This document shows, one piece after another, positions 32,542-42,700 of a stretch of 64,000 nucleotides of DNA. The notes under the pieces are model-generated. The model was not told the origin of the DNA. It did no database searches and worked only from the letters and a program-made list of their open reading frames with translations. Positions within the stretch are counted from its first letter, which is position 1; each line of letters starts with the position of its first letter. Source of the stretch: Bolinopsis microptera (taxonomy: Eukaryota; Ctenophora; Tentaculata; Lobata; Bolinopsidae); assembly GCF_026151205.1 (NCBI RefSeq), contig NC_087073.1:11439578-11503577 (forward strand). Reading direction: 5' to 3'. Made by a program: the position numbers and the translations under genes.

Positions 32542-34766
32542 ATTTTTAACAGGTAAAATTATCTAAATCGTCAATTTAGTCACGAAGGAGTTTGAAAGGA
32601 GTTCTAAATGTGTGCTCCTCTAATATAAACAGTAAGAAATGGTTAACTTTCGTCGAGGTCTCAGGTCTCTACAATGTCGGGAAGTTCCTGCAGGAATTTG
32701 CGCATTGTGCTGAAGCGCAAGATTCACTGCGCCAAAAGCGAAGGTCGTAGAGACATGAGACCTTGACTAAAGTTAACCATTTCATACCATTGCTATCAGA
32801 GTATGCCACTTTCAGAGTCCTGAACACACTCCTACAGCTCTTAATCGTCAATTATATGAATTTTACCTGTTTAAATATATCATCTTTAACTGATATCAAT
32901 TTAGTTTAAAACACTGTTAGTTTTAAAAAAGAACTTATTACTTCACACCAAACTAACGCAAGATATGATAATATAAAAAAGGAAGGTTTTCCTTGGATTC
33001 CGAATTCAACTTTGATTATATCCTGGCACTGATTATCATTTCTCGATTGTTCTCCATTTTCCAATGCTGTCAGCAAGTTCCAATTTAGGTAGACTAGGTT
33101 TTCGAATCTTCATATTATGTTCAGAAGCAGGCCAGAAGGGGTTGTTACCAGAGGAATATAATCTTCTTGGAACAAGGAATTAATGAGGTCTTCATTTATT
33201 TCTTCATAACTCGTCACTGACAGTCCGGACAGGATGAGCATTGACGAGATTCACTGATTACTTCATAGCTCGTCATTGATAGGATCAGTATTAAATGAGG
33301 TCGAATGATTACTTCATAGCTCGTCACTAACTGGATCAGCATTTAAACATGACTATCAACTAACGAGGTCTAGTGATCTCTTGCTGATACGTCAAAACAA
33401 GATCAGTAAATAGCTATAAATATCGAAAAAAATTAGCTTAGAAATTACATAGTACAAATGCCTTCTTCACAATTAACTCTTTGGCCTCATCTTTTTAAAT
33501 CACTCATTCCCTCTGAAACAAGATTTAAATGCTTAGGACTAGGAGGAACTTAGTTAACTTCTTGTATAATTCGGTAAGAGGAAAATTCCTTAGTAAGCTA
33601 ACATTCTTTTGTAGGATGTTACCACTTATCATATCTGTTATCCAGCATAATCCCACAACTAGACCCTCTTTAAATATCTAGGATCCTACATCGCTTCAAC
33701 CAGCAAAGACATCAATGTCAGGAAAGGCCTTGCATGGAAAGCACTTGAAAGTCTAGATGTTTTTTGGAAATCTGACATGTCTAGAAAGATCAAAACTAAA
33801 ATTTTCAGAACTGCAGTCGAGCCTGTTCTTTTATATGGCGCAGAAACATGGACTTTGAAGAAAGCTGACACTAAAGCACTAGACGGTGTTTACACACGAA
33901 TGCTACGAAGGGTCTTTGGTATCTCATGGAAATCCCACACACCTAATCCCGTCCTCTACGGAAATATCCCATCGGTGACTGATACCATGAAAACACGAAG
34001 ACTTCGTTTTGCAGGGCATGTCTACCGTCTACAGGACCAACCTGCTCAGCAACTCCTTTTCTGGCAACCATCTTACGGCCAAAGGTATCGAGGACGACCA
34101 CACAAGACCTTTCCGGACGTCCTTCAAGAAGATACTGGTTTAGAGCCCCACATGATACGTCTGCTCATGAGTGATAGAGATAAATGGAGACATGCGTTGA
34201 GACGAAACTCGTTCCAGATTTCATCTGGACCGACCTAGGCAGGCAGGCAGACCCTCTTATTCTTGAGTCTTGACAATGACAGCAGCAATGTACACTATTT
34301 TGATGGTCCAGGTCTCCAAGAAAACCTTCCTCTTTATATTCTCATATTGTGTGTTAGTTTGGTGTGAAGTATTATTATTATTTTTAAACTAACAGTGTTA
34401 AACTAAATTGATATCAGTAAAAGATGATATATTTTAACAGGTAAAATTCATACAATTGACGATTAAGAGATATGGGAGTGTGTTCAGGACTCTGAAAGTG
34501 GCATACTCTTATAGCAATGGTATGAAATGGTTAACTTTAGTAAAGGTCTCATGTCTCTACGACCTTCGCTTTTGGCGCTGTGAATCTTGCGCTTCAAGCG
34601 CAACGCGCAAATTCCTGCAGGAACTTTCCGACATTGTAGAGACCTGAGACCTCGATTAAAGTTAACCATTTCCTACTGTTTATATTAGAGGAGCACACAT
34701 TTAGAACTCCTTCCATACTCCTTCGTGACTAAATTGACGATTTAGAGAATTTTACCTGTTAAAAAT
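32542..34766. mobile_element. Long-TIR element of family T1, second copy
   Basis: Inverted repeats of about 450 bp at 32542-33000 and 34316-34766 (starting ATTTTTAACAGGTAAAATT). Each has a hairpin around TCTCTACGACCTTC with GGTTAACTTT / AAAGTTAACC bases. The interior has the ~50-bp tandem repeat seen in the left-arm copy (33195-33345, TTCATAGCTCGTCACT) and a nested LINE fragment. No transposase. It sits inside the poly-G element. Confidence 0.8.
33672..34238 (+). pseudogene. 5'-truncated LINE: reverse transcriptase tail
   Basis: Open frame KYLGSYIASTSKDINVRKG…SRKIKTKIFRTAVEPVLLYG AETWTL…RVFGISWKSH…RLRFAGHVYRLQD: the region after the RT catalytic domain of a non-LTR retrotransposon, to its natural stop. 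The 3' end has AGGC repeats. The direct repeat AGACCCTCTT at 33661-33670 and 34249-34258 is the target duplication. It differs from the LINE tail at 855-1360, so it is another family. It is nested in T1, itself nested in the poly-G element. Confidence 0.85.
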
Positions 34767-34854
34767 TTCTGCCGAAATTTACCTCATTTTACCTCATGAG
34801 GCCAGCCAAAATAGGCAAAATTGGGATGAGGTAAAATGAGGTAAAATGAGGTTG

Positions 34855-34903
<49 letters not shown>

Positions 34904-35227
34904 GAGAACTATTCAGCAAACTAATTAATGTTAATGGTTGTATATGTAATGATATATTATAATAGTACGTGATAGCTTATCATTAAAATGTATATAATAC
35001 AATTATATAATTCTTGAAAGAAAAAAACTAAACAGAAAACAACTAAACAGCGGATAAATGCCCTAACAGTGGGCATCACGAAAGGCTAAATCACACAAAA
35101 GCTGCTGTAGAGTGTAGTGGGTCAGACACACTGTTCATTAGTTGGAGGTACACTGTACACCATCACATTCCAGCTTATTCATTCCATGCGGTAGACGCAC
35201 CTTATTTAATATCGAATTTAAAACAGA

Positions 35228-35566
35228 TCAGTGTGACTTCCCGTGTTCAATAAGCACTTCTATGATCAATGGACTAAGGAAGGAGTATAGTGTTATCTGA
35301 GATGCAGTTTTTACCTCAGAAAATAGTAAACTCTCAAATAGATCTGACCTTTGGTTTAAGATAGCTAAAAAGTAACAATACAAGACTTCATTATTTTTGA
35401 TCATAGTAAAATGATTGGTTTCGTTAAAAGCATCGTAAAAATTATTTGGACGCAACAATAAGTCACAACTCATATTATGATAACTACCTACTGATGTAGT
35501 GTTAAATGAGACTGGGAACTGGGGATTAGGGAAGGCGACTGTCTGAAAGTTGTCACATTCGCACAC
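35228..35566 (-). CDS. Unidentified ORF, left copy (112 codons)
   Basis: Cys- and Asn-rich N-terminal half (CECDNFQTVAFPNPQFP, several NxT/S sites), then a helical part ending ITLYSFLSPLIIEVLIEHGK. A splice acceptor-like AG lies upstream, with a donor-like CCCCAG/GTAAGG exon end about 100 bp further upstream (about 35681 on the - strand). It may be an exon. I recognise no family. The right copy (37480-37770) has a 2-nt deletion that ends it early. Confidence 0.3.
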   Translation of the reverse strand: MCECDNFQTVAFPNPQFPVSFNTTSVGSYHNMSCDLLLRPNNFYDAFNETNHFTMIKNNEVLYCYFLAILNQRSDLFESLLFSEVKTASQITLYSFLSPLIIEVLIEHGKSH

Positions 35567-36012
35567 TGCCCTTGTTATAAAAGAGGGCTCAAGACCTAAG
35601 TGGGTGCGGCACTGTGAGCCTCATGGTAGTGGTACTGGTACATTGTATGAAATTAAAGTGTATTTCCTTACCTGGGGACCTCGAGTCTTGTTCTTTAATG
35701 GAATATCCGGCGGTGATCTCCAGTAATATATCTCATGAGGCGTGGAGTAAAGGCTAGAATACACAGGTAGAAAGTACCGCTACAAATTGCTTAAATTAGA
35801 AGTGTGAACTACGTGTGTGTTTATGTGAACAAAATATAGAGTGTGTTAACAATTTTCTAATTATCCGATCAAATAAGTATGGTACTTATTTATCATGTAA
35901 TTAGTAACGTGTCACGTACAAGTTAGATAAACTTTCAATGAATAAACAAGCTGACACAGTTCCATGTTTCTCTATTTTTAATACTACAACGTAACACGAG
36001 AGGGGACCAGTA

Positions 36013-36246
36013 TTGCGAAAAGTTGGCCTAATTGTTAGAAACCAACAGATGCTGAACTTGGGATCCAATTGGGGCTGGATTCCTTTGTTTTCCTTTTTAA
36101 ACTCAGCCCTAATTGTGAATGTTAGTAACCAACAGATGCTTAATCATCAAAATATAAAAAGAGACTTCGGAAAATTTTTGAAGAGGAGTTTTTCTGCCGT
36201 CCCCGCAGTCACACGTGTAATCTTACCCGCGCAGTCACACGTGTAA
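36013..36246. repeat. Arm-tip sequence (mirror 36800-37033), no clear gene
   Basis: Open in one frame on both arms (77 codons) with an internal duplication of the words NQQMLN/NQQILN. No domain is recognised. It is more likely repeat DNA next to the 24-bp array than a gene. Confidence 0.4.
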
Positions 36247-36290
36247 TCTTACCTGCGCAGTCACACGTGTAAGCTTCCTGCGCAGCTGCA
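36205..36290. repeat. 24-bp tandem repeat at the arm tip (mirror at 36757-36845)
   Basis: Three to four tandem units with core CAGTCACACGTGTAATCTTA lie at the inner end of the left arm. They are mirrored in inverted orientation at 36757-36845. Each unit holds a palindromic CACGTG. The array sits exactly where the arms meet the spacer, so it may have taken part in forming the inversion, but this is inference. Confidence 0.8.
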
Positions 36291-36299
36291 TATGTGTCG

Positions 36300-36556
36300 T
36301 AGTCCAACATACCATGTAACAATAAAGTAACATACCATATATAGTCTAACATACCATGTAACAATAAAGTAACATACCATATATAGTCTAACATACCATG
36401 TAACAATAAAGTAACATACCATATAGTCTAACATACCATGTAACAATAAAGTAACATACCATATAGTCCAACATACCATGTAACAATAAAGTAACATACC
36501 ATATAGTCCAACATACCATGTTACAATAAAGTAACATACCATGTAGTCTAACATAC
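36300..36556. repeat. 40-bp minisatellite beside exon 11
   Basis: About six tandem units of roughly 40 bp, built from ACATACCATGTAACAATAAA plus a TAACATACCATATAGTC part. The splice donor of ATPase exon 11 (- strand, GTATGT) lies at the last repeat boundary. Several apparent ORFs across this array are only the repeat read through. Confidence 0.9.
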
Positions 36557-36719
36557 CATAGGCGGAAGAGAGGGAATGTGAGCGGGGTGGCTAGCAGCTA
36601 TCTCCTTAGCTCTACTAGTCACATCAACCACAGTGTAGTTATCCAGTAGGAGGACAGTATCCGCTACATCCAGATAGTCTCCAGCCCCTCCCACCACCAA
36701 TATACTGCTTACTCCCATC
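36557..36719 (-). CDS. ATPase exon 11, single copy in the spacer
   Basis: Acceptor ACCCCAG precedes a base completing the Lys codon of exon 10, then MGVSSILVVGGAGDYLDVAD…SRAKEIAASHPAHIPSLPPM. The 54 codons match the conserved stretch that follows the Walker B exon in this ATPase family. It lies between the arms, so only the right-arm transcript can reach it. Confidence 0.85.
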
Positions 36720-39700
36720 CTGGGGTAAACACTTGTTATCTTACACGACACACGTGCAGCTGCGCAGGTAATATTACACGTGTGACTGCGCAGGTAAGAT
36801 TACACGTGTGACTGCGCGGGTAAGATTACACGTGTGACTGCGGGGACAGCAGAAAAACTCCTCTTCAAAAATCTTCCGAAGTCTCTTTTTATATTTTGAT
36901 GATTAAGGATCTGTTGGTTACTAACATTCACAATTAGGGCTGAGTTTAAAAAGGAAAACAAAGGAATCCAGCCCCAATTGGATCCCAAGTTCAGCATCTG
37001 TTGGTTTCTAACAATTAGGCCAACTTTTCGCAATACTGGTCCCCTCTCGTGTTACGTTGTAGTATTAAAAATAGAGAAACATGGAACTCTGTCAGCTTGT
37101 TTATTCATTGAAAGTTTATCTAACTTGTACGTGACACGTTACTAATTACATGATAAATAAGTACCATAATTATTTGATCGGATAATTAGAAAATTGTTAA
37201 CATACTCTATATTTTGTTCACATAAACACACACGTAGTTGACACTTCTAATTCAAGCAATTTGTAGCGGTACCTTCTACCTGTGTATTCTAGCTTTTACT
37301 CCACGCCTCATGAGATATATTACTGGAGATCACCGCCGGATATTCCATTAAAGAACAAGACTCGAGGTCCCCAGGTAAGGAAATACACTTTAATTTCATA
37401 CAATGTACCAGTACCACTACCATGAGGCTCACAGTGCCACACCCACTTAGGTCTTGAGCCCTCTTTTATAACAAGGGCAGTGTGCGAATGTGACAACTTT
37501 CAGACAGTCGCCTTCCCTAATCCCCAGTTCCCAGTCTCATTTAACACTACATCAGTAGGTAGTTATCATAATATGAGTTGTGACTTATTGTTGCGTCCAA
37601 ATAATTTTTACGATGCTTTTAACGAAACCAATCATTTTACTATGATCAAAAATAATGAAGTCTTGTATTGTTTCTTTTTAGCTATCTTAAACCAAAGGTC
37701 AGATCTATTTGAGAGTTTACTATTTTCTGAGTTAAAAACTGCATCTCAGATAACACTACTCCTTCCTTAGTCCATTGATCATAGAAGTGCTTATAGTACA
37801 CGGGAAGTCACACTGATCTGTTTTAAATTCGATATTAAATAAGGTGCGTCTACCGCATGGAATGAATAAGCTGGAATGTGATGGTGTACAGTGTACCTCC
37901 AACTAATGAACAGCGTGTCTGACCCACTAGAGCAGCTTTTGTGTGATTTAGCCTTTCGTGATGCCCACTGTTCGTGCATTTATCCGCTGTTGTTTTCTTT
38001 CAAGAATTTAATTGTATTATATAAATTTTAATGATAAGCTATCACGTACTATTATAATATATCATTACATATACAACCATTAACATTAATTAGTTTGCTG
38101 AACAGTTCTCTTGGTATAGCACTAATCCATTTATTAGGCGAAATTACATCTGACATTCTGTATTTAAACACCGCCTCCTCTCCAACTCTAAAAAGTCCTA
38201 CAAAAAACGTTTATCTTAAGCTAGGGCAGCTATCATTTAAACCTAAAGCCCAATTTCAACACTTGTTTTACCCCAGCACGTGCAGGTAAGAAATGTCAGA
38301 TGATTCGGGGCCAACAGACCCAACTGAAGCGTGGGAGGACGGCTGGTTAGAGCCCACTGAAGATTGGACTGACAATTACAACAAGTTCAAGGAGCAGGAT
38401 GGAGCAGGAATTGCTATCGCTGTGATTGCGTTAGTCGTAGGTAAGAAATATTGGAAAAATCCTTCTAAGATAACCACAAAATGTGATATTTGTCTGTTTA
38501 TCCAGTAGAGGCAGCAAGGCATGCTAAAAGTTCGCATTGGTACTAGATGAATGACAAAATGATTGATTCCACAGGACTATTTGGACTGGCAGCAAACAGT
38601 CAGATCTTTTTGTTCTACTGGAGAAAGAGAAAGGATCTAGTTCCCTCACTCTATCTTACTCTATCCTGTACTGACTTTCTGGTGTCTCTGACTGCAATCC
38701 TTCATTTTATAGCGTTGATACTGCTAGTTACAGGTTAGTTGAAATGTTTAGAGCTGCTGGAGAACATTAATAACCAACAATTAGCCACGTTTAAACTGTT
38801 ATCTATACTGTTATCTTGATTACGCAATGAATAACATACCTCTCTTTTATCCCTCTACAGATCAAGAAGAATCTCCGGAGATAGTCGTATTTCTGGCAGC
38901 AGTATTTGCCATAACGACCCTGATATTGCGAGTATCAGTGTTTGTAAACGTGATACTGATAGTAGTCCGTACCATCAACATTACCAGACCCTTCTACCTG
39001 ATCAACAGAAGAGCGTTGTGGGTATCTGTCCTCATATGCCTCCTTGTCCTCCTCCCTCTAATCTTATACGACACTGTGCGGATCAGGCAGGATCAGGAGG
39101 ATTTCTACGCAACTAAAGTACGCTATGTGTTCCTCCCGTATGTAGGAGACTACGCAGTCAAGGATATAGTCATGGCATTGAACCCCATTACCGCTGGAAA
39201 GGGCAAGAAGACGGTAGTGAGTGTTCCTGAGTACGTGACTTTTGCAACGTCCTGTGCTCCGTTTATAATTGCAGTGCTGATATCGCTAGTGTGCTTAGTA
39301 GTGAACTACAGAGAGCTGAGAGCTAGCAAGAGAGGGCTGAGTAAGACGGGGGCAGGGACTGCGGAACAGGACATCACAGTCACCATTGCACTGCTCACAA
39401 CTGTATTCTCTGTGTGCAATACAGTTTACAGTCTCTGGATAGTGCTTACCTGGGCCTTTAATTGGGACTATTGGACTGATCAGGTGGTTTTACAGCTGTG
39501 TTACGTAACGAGCACTCTCTTCCCTTTTATCAGCTCTTCTCTCAACGCTATTGTCTTGATCTGGAGGAGTAAGACTTTGAGAGAGAGTCTGAGGAACAAA
39601 TTCAGGAGGACAGTTGAGCCGAGCAATCCGACTAATAAATCTTATAGTACTGTAGTTACTAATGTATCTCTCGCTACTACTGAAGTTTAACGTGAATTTA

Positions 39701-42700
39701 GGGAGATTAAGTGAGGTATAGACCTCCACTTCAGGCAGTATTAAAGTGAGCGTATTAAGCCCAAATGGTGGTCGTGCATAGGCTATCCATAAACATACAT
39801 CTGAAAAAAAAAACTCACAGATCAGTAATAAAAGTTATGTAGTACATAAATTTCGTTATTAGTGCATTTATTCTTAGTAAACACTAAACACTTAAGTAAC
39901 AATTGTGTCGTGAAACATATATATGTATGCTGAACGATTATCTGTAAAACGTGGTGGTCCGTAATTTCCGTATATTTTATGGTTTAAATTAGCATACATA
40001 TTTATGGGATATTTGGTTGTAAATTATACATTTGATTGGTATTTCATATGAATATATAGTATTTATATAGTATTTGCTTACTTGTCGTGCAATTCCCTAG
40101 CTCTGTAGAGATAAGGTTTGATAGGCTCCTTATCTGCACTCAGTAACATCTGCATCTTGTCATCTCTTATCATGAAGTTGGTGGCTGCAGTGTCCTCGTC
40201 AATCATCAGACAGTTTCCTCCTGGGAAAACGCACATTAGCAGCAGACAAATACACGCGACAAACCAGTTGGACACAGTGTAGAACATCTTAGTTGGCAAT
40301 TTAGTTAGGCTTATTGTAGAACATTAGTTAGGCACAGTGTTTCGCAGCAAGGTATTTTATATCCCAGGGATTAGTTATCGCGCAACAGAAAAGCTTCTAT
40401 TCAAAAATCCTCCAAGATGTTTCCATCTATTCTGATGATTTTCCGTTCATCAAAGCTTTCTTTGGTAATCAAACTTACAATAACTTAATTGTGTATTTTA
40501 TCGTCCGCAGTGAACCGGACAAATATGTTAATAAAACGACAGCGGAGCTGGTTATGTTTAAATTATCACAGACCAAATTTATCTTCCTCAAGCAAGGTCA
40601 AAAGGAAATCGCATCACGTGCAGAATCGCGATTTTTCTCATTCTCCCCGACAAATCGCGATTTTTGACGTTTGCCGAGACAAACAGATCCTCGCGACAAA
40701 TTGCGATTATTCCAGTTCTCTGAGGACCAAATTTGCGCATTCTCCTTTAAATCCTAGGGCCAAATATCACGTTATTTATAACTATATGGAACTAATCACA
40801 TCCACAGCCTTCAGAATGTAGGTACGGACCGAAAAAGTATTTTCGGCTCATAATGCTCAGGGTAGCATGAAACATGAACAAAAGTAGTTTCCAGAAAAAC
40901 TTTGAAAATAATTTCGATTAAGAAAATTGTTGGTCCGAGTCATTCTCGATAGGTAAAAGGAAAGTGCCTCAATATGTAAGTTACTCTCCTTGTTTCTATA
41001 TAAAGATAACTTTTATAATAATTCTTACGTAGTAATTATAAGAATTTTCTATTATCACTAGAAGCCGCACAGACCTACTATCTGAACACAAACCACCTAG
41101 TAATTGTCATTACTGTAATCCTATGAACCAGTGCATCCCTAATTCATAATTCGTGTAACAACATCATGAAGAAGAGTCTGTTTAGATCTTAACACTTAAG
41201 ATTATTAATATAGATGCTGCTGTTTTGCCTGACGGGCCTGTCGCTCCCTAATCTATCTATACTAACAAGCTAGTTAACGAATTTATGACATCTAACTTAG
41301 CTCTGCAAATACATTATCTTTCGCCGCAAATTCACCGCGATTTTGCCTAGTTTGACTTGTCGCGGCCTAAATAATCGCGATTTTCTTTTGTCCTTGTAAT
41401 ACAGACTCAGTAGATAAAGCTTTCCAAGCTATAAATTTGTTTATCCTCGATTAGTTCGCTTATAATTAGGTTGTCAGTTCTTGGTATTAGTAAAACTACA
41501 AATTCGGGTCCGGGTCTCGGAAAATGGTAAAAATAAGTAGAAAATAATTTTGTTGTGTTAATGGAAAAAAATTGTCTTTTCTCTTTTTTGTTGTTGTACT
41601 TTTCGGGTTTTTTCAGTTTTTAACGTTTTATGATAACAATGATAATAAGTAATTAATGCGTAATACAATTTTCTCTTCGTCGTCAGTGTTGAGATTTTTG
41701 CAGGGAGCATCTTTTTTTGAGGTTTGTATTAACCTACAAGGCTGGTCAATCAGTTTTGATCTTCTTTAGGTGAACTTATTTTCCTCCTCTGGAGACCTCT
41801 TCATATTCTGGTCATGTGGTTCATGTTCATGAATGGTATGAAGTGTTGGTTAGTTCCGCTGAACAGATCGTCGAAGTCTGCCCAGGAAGCCTCGGATGGC
41901 CTCAGCCGTTCCATGGTCTCAAGTACAAAAGTCTTCAGTGTCTTTGAGGAAGCAGTGGAGCTGTCTCCGAGCGAGGTCCGACTATCGAGTGCGTACGCCG
42001 CTCTTCGATAGCTCAATTTTCCTATGAAGGTGTTCCTCGCTTTCGTTCGGAAGCTTTTCTTTCGTTTCCCATTGGGTAGGATATTGAAAGCAGGCTTAGC
42101 TTCAGATTCTCTGGGAATCTGTCCAGTTGACATCAGTCTCATCTACAACATACCCTGGGAGACCAAAGGAATTATTTCTTTTCTCGTGACAGGTTGAGCC
42201 AGGAGATAAGGCAGAAACAAAGAATTCTGGTTCGATATTGATGCTCTCCACTTCTGTCATCTCGTAGCGAGATCTTTTGTTGAACATATAGAGGAAACCA
42301 TTTTGTACGATTTTAAATTGTTTCACAAACGTTCGGATATGAAAATAACGGAATTGCACTTGTTATAAGCATATCTATAACCCATTCATATGTATAACCC
42401 ATTCAATTCCACGTAACGTACGACCGCACGCGCGAACTGTGCCACGCGCGTACGTGCATGCATGCATGCGCGCGCGCTTTTAATTGAACGCGCTGCGCTA
42501 CAGCCTTTACAGAAAATGAATTCGGTGATGCGCGTTCCATCCAGTTCTTTGGCGATCGTACTTTTCCCCGGGAAAGGTAAGAATTGACAAGTTTAAAGTC
42601 AGAAAAACAAACCTAGTTCAAGATATTCCATGATAGCAGCTGCTTGAGAGGTACTGCCGCTTGCATCACAACTGTAAAACTTAGAAGTGTCCTTTTTCTG

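Larger units (their letters stand above)
28009..34899. mobile_element. 6.9-kb poly-G-ended DNA element, left-arm only
   Basis: Flanked by CCAAGAGA at 28001-28008 and 34900-34907; the right arm has one copy (38107-38114). The left end is a run of 11 G then TCAACCTCATTTTACCTCAT. The right end is the complement ending in a run of more than 40 C. Behind each end lies a self-complementary block (CCTCATTTTACCTCATGAGG…). It contains a decayed transposase (30360-31250), ten dispersed 13-mers, GC-rich islands and a nested T1 element. An 8-bp duplication would suit hAT or other superfamilies, but the ends match none I know. Confidence 0.75.
1..36287 (+). repeat. Left arm of giant inverted duplication
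   Basis: This arm is the reverse complement of the segment 36757-57049, apart from insertions. Base 1 pairs with base 57049, so the repeat continues out of the window. Paired landmarks are the MFS ORF (8379-9833 with 45507-46961), ATPase exons 1-10 (7068-26031 with 48273-40082), the 146-aa ORF (15561-16047 with 42287-41801) and the GPCR (27817-26420 with 38293-39690). Paired exons keep exactly the same lengths except exon 1. The arm is longer than its partner because it holds most of the transposon insertions. It could be a true inverted segmental duplication or two haplotypes joined head to head by the assembler. Confidence 0.95.
36288..36756. other. Asymmetric spacer of the palindrome
   Basis: This is the only non-palindromic DNA at the centre of symmetry (about 36522). 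It contains a minisatellite (36300-36556) and the single copy of ATPase exon 11 (36557-36719, - strand). The edges are the points where the 24-bp CACGTG-containing repeats on both sides stop matching. Confidence 0.85.

Noticed and set aside
36209-36554. ORFs full of MLDYMVCYFIVTWYV-type repeats
   Set aside because: Translation of the 40-bp minisatellite; periodicity explains the open frame.
36557-36719. Independent short gene at the palindrome centre
   Set aside because: Splice phase and family order make it exon 11 of the right-arm ATPase.
36205-36845. CRISPR-like array from short repeats at the centre
   Set aside because: Units are direct minisatellite and inverted arm-tip repeats without unique spacers; the genome is animal.
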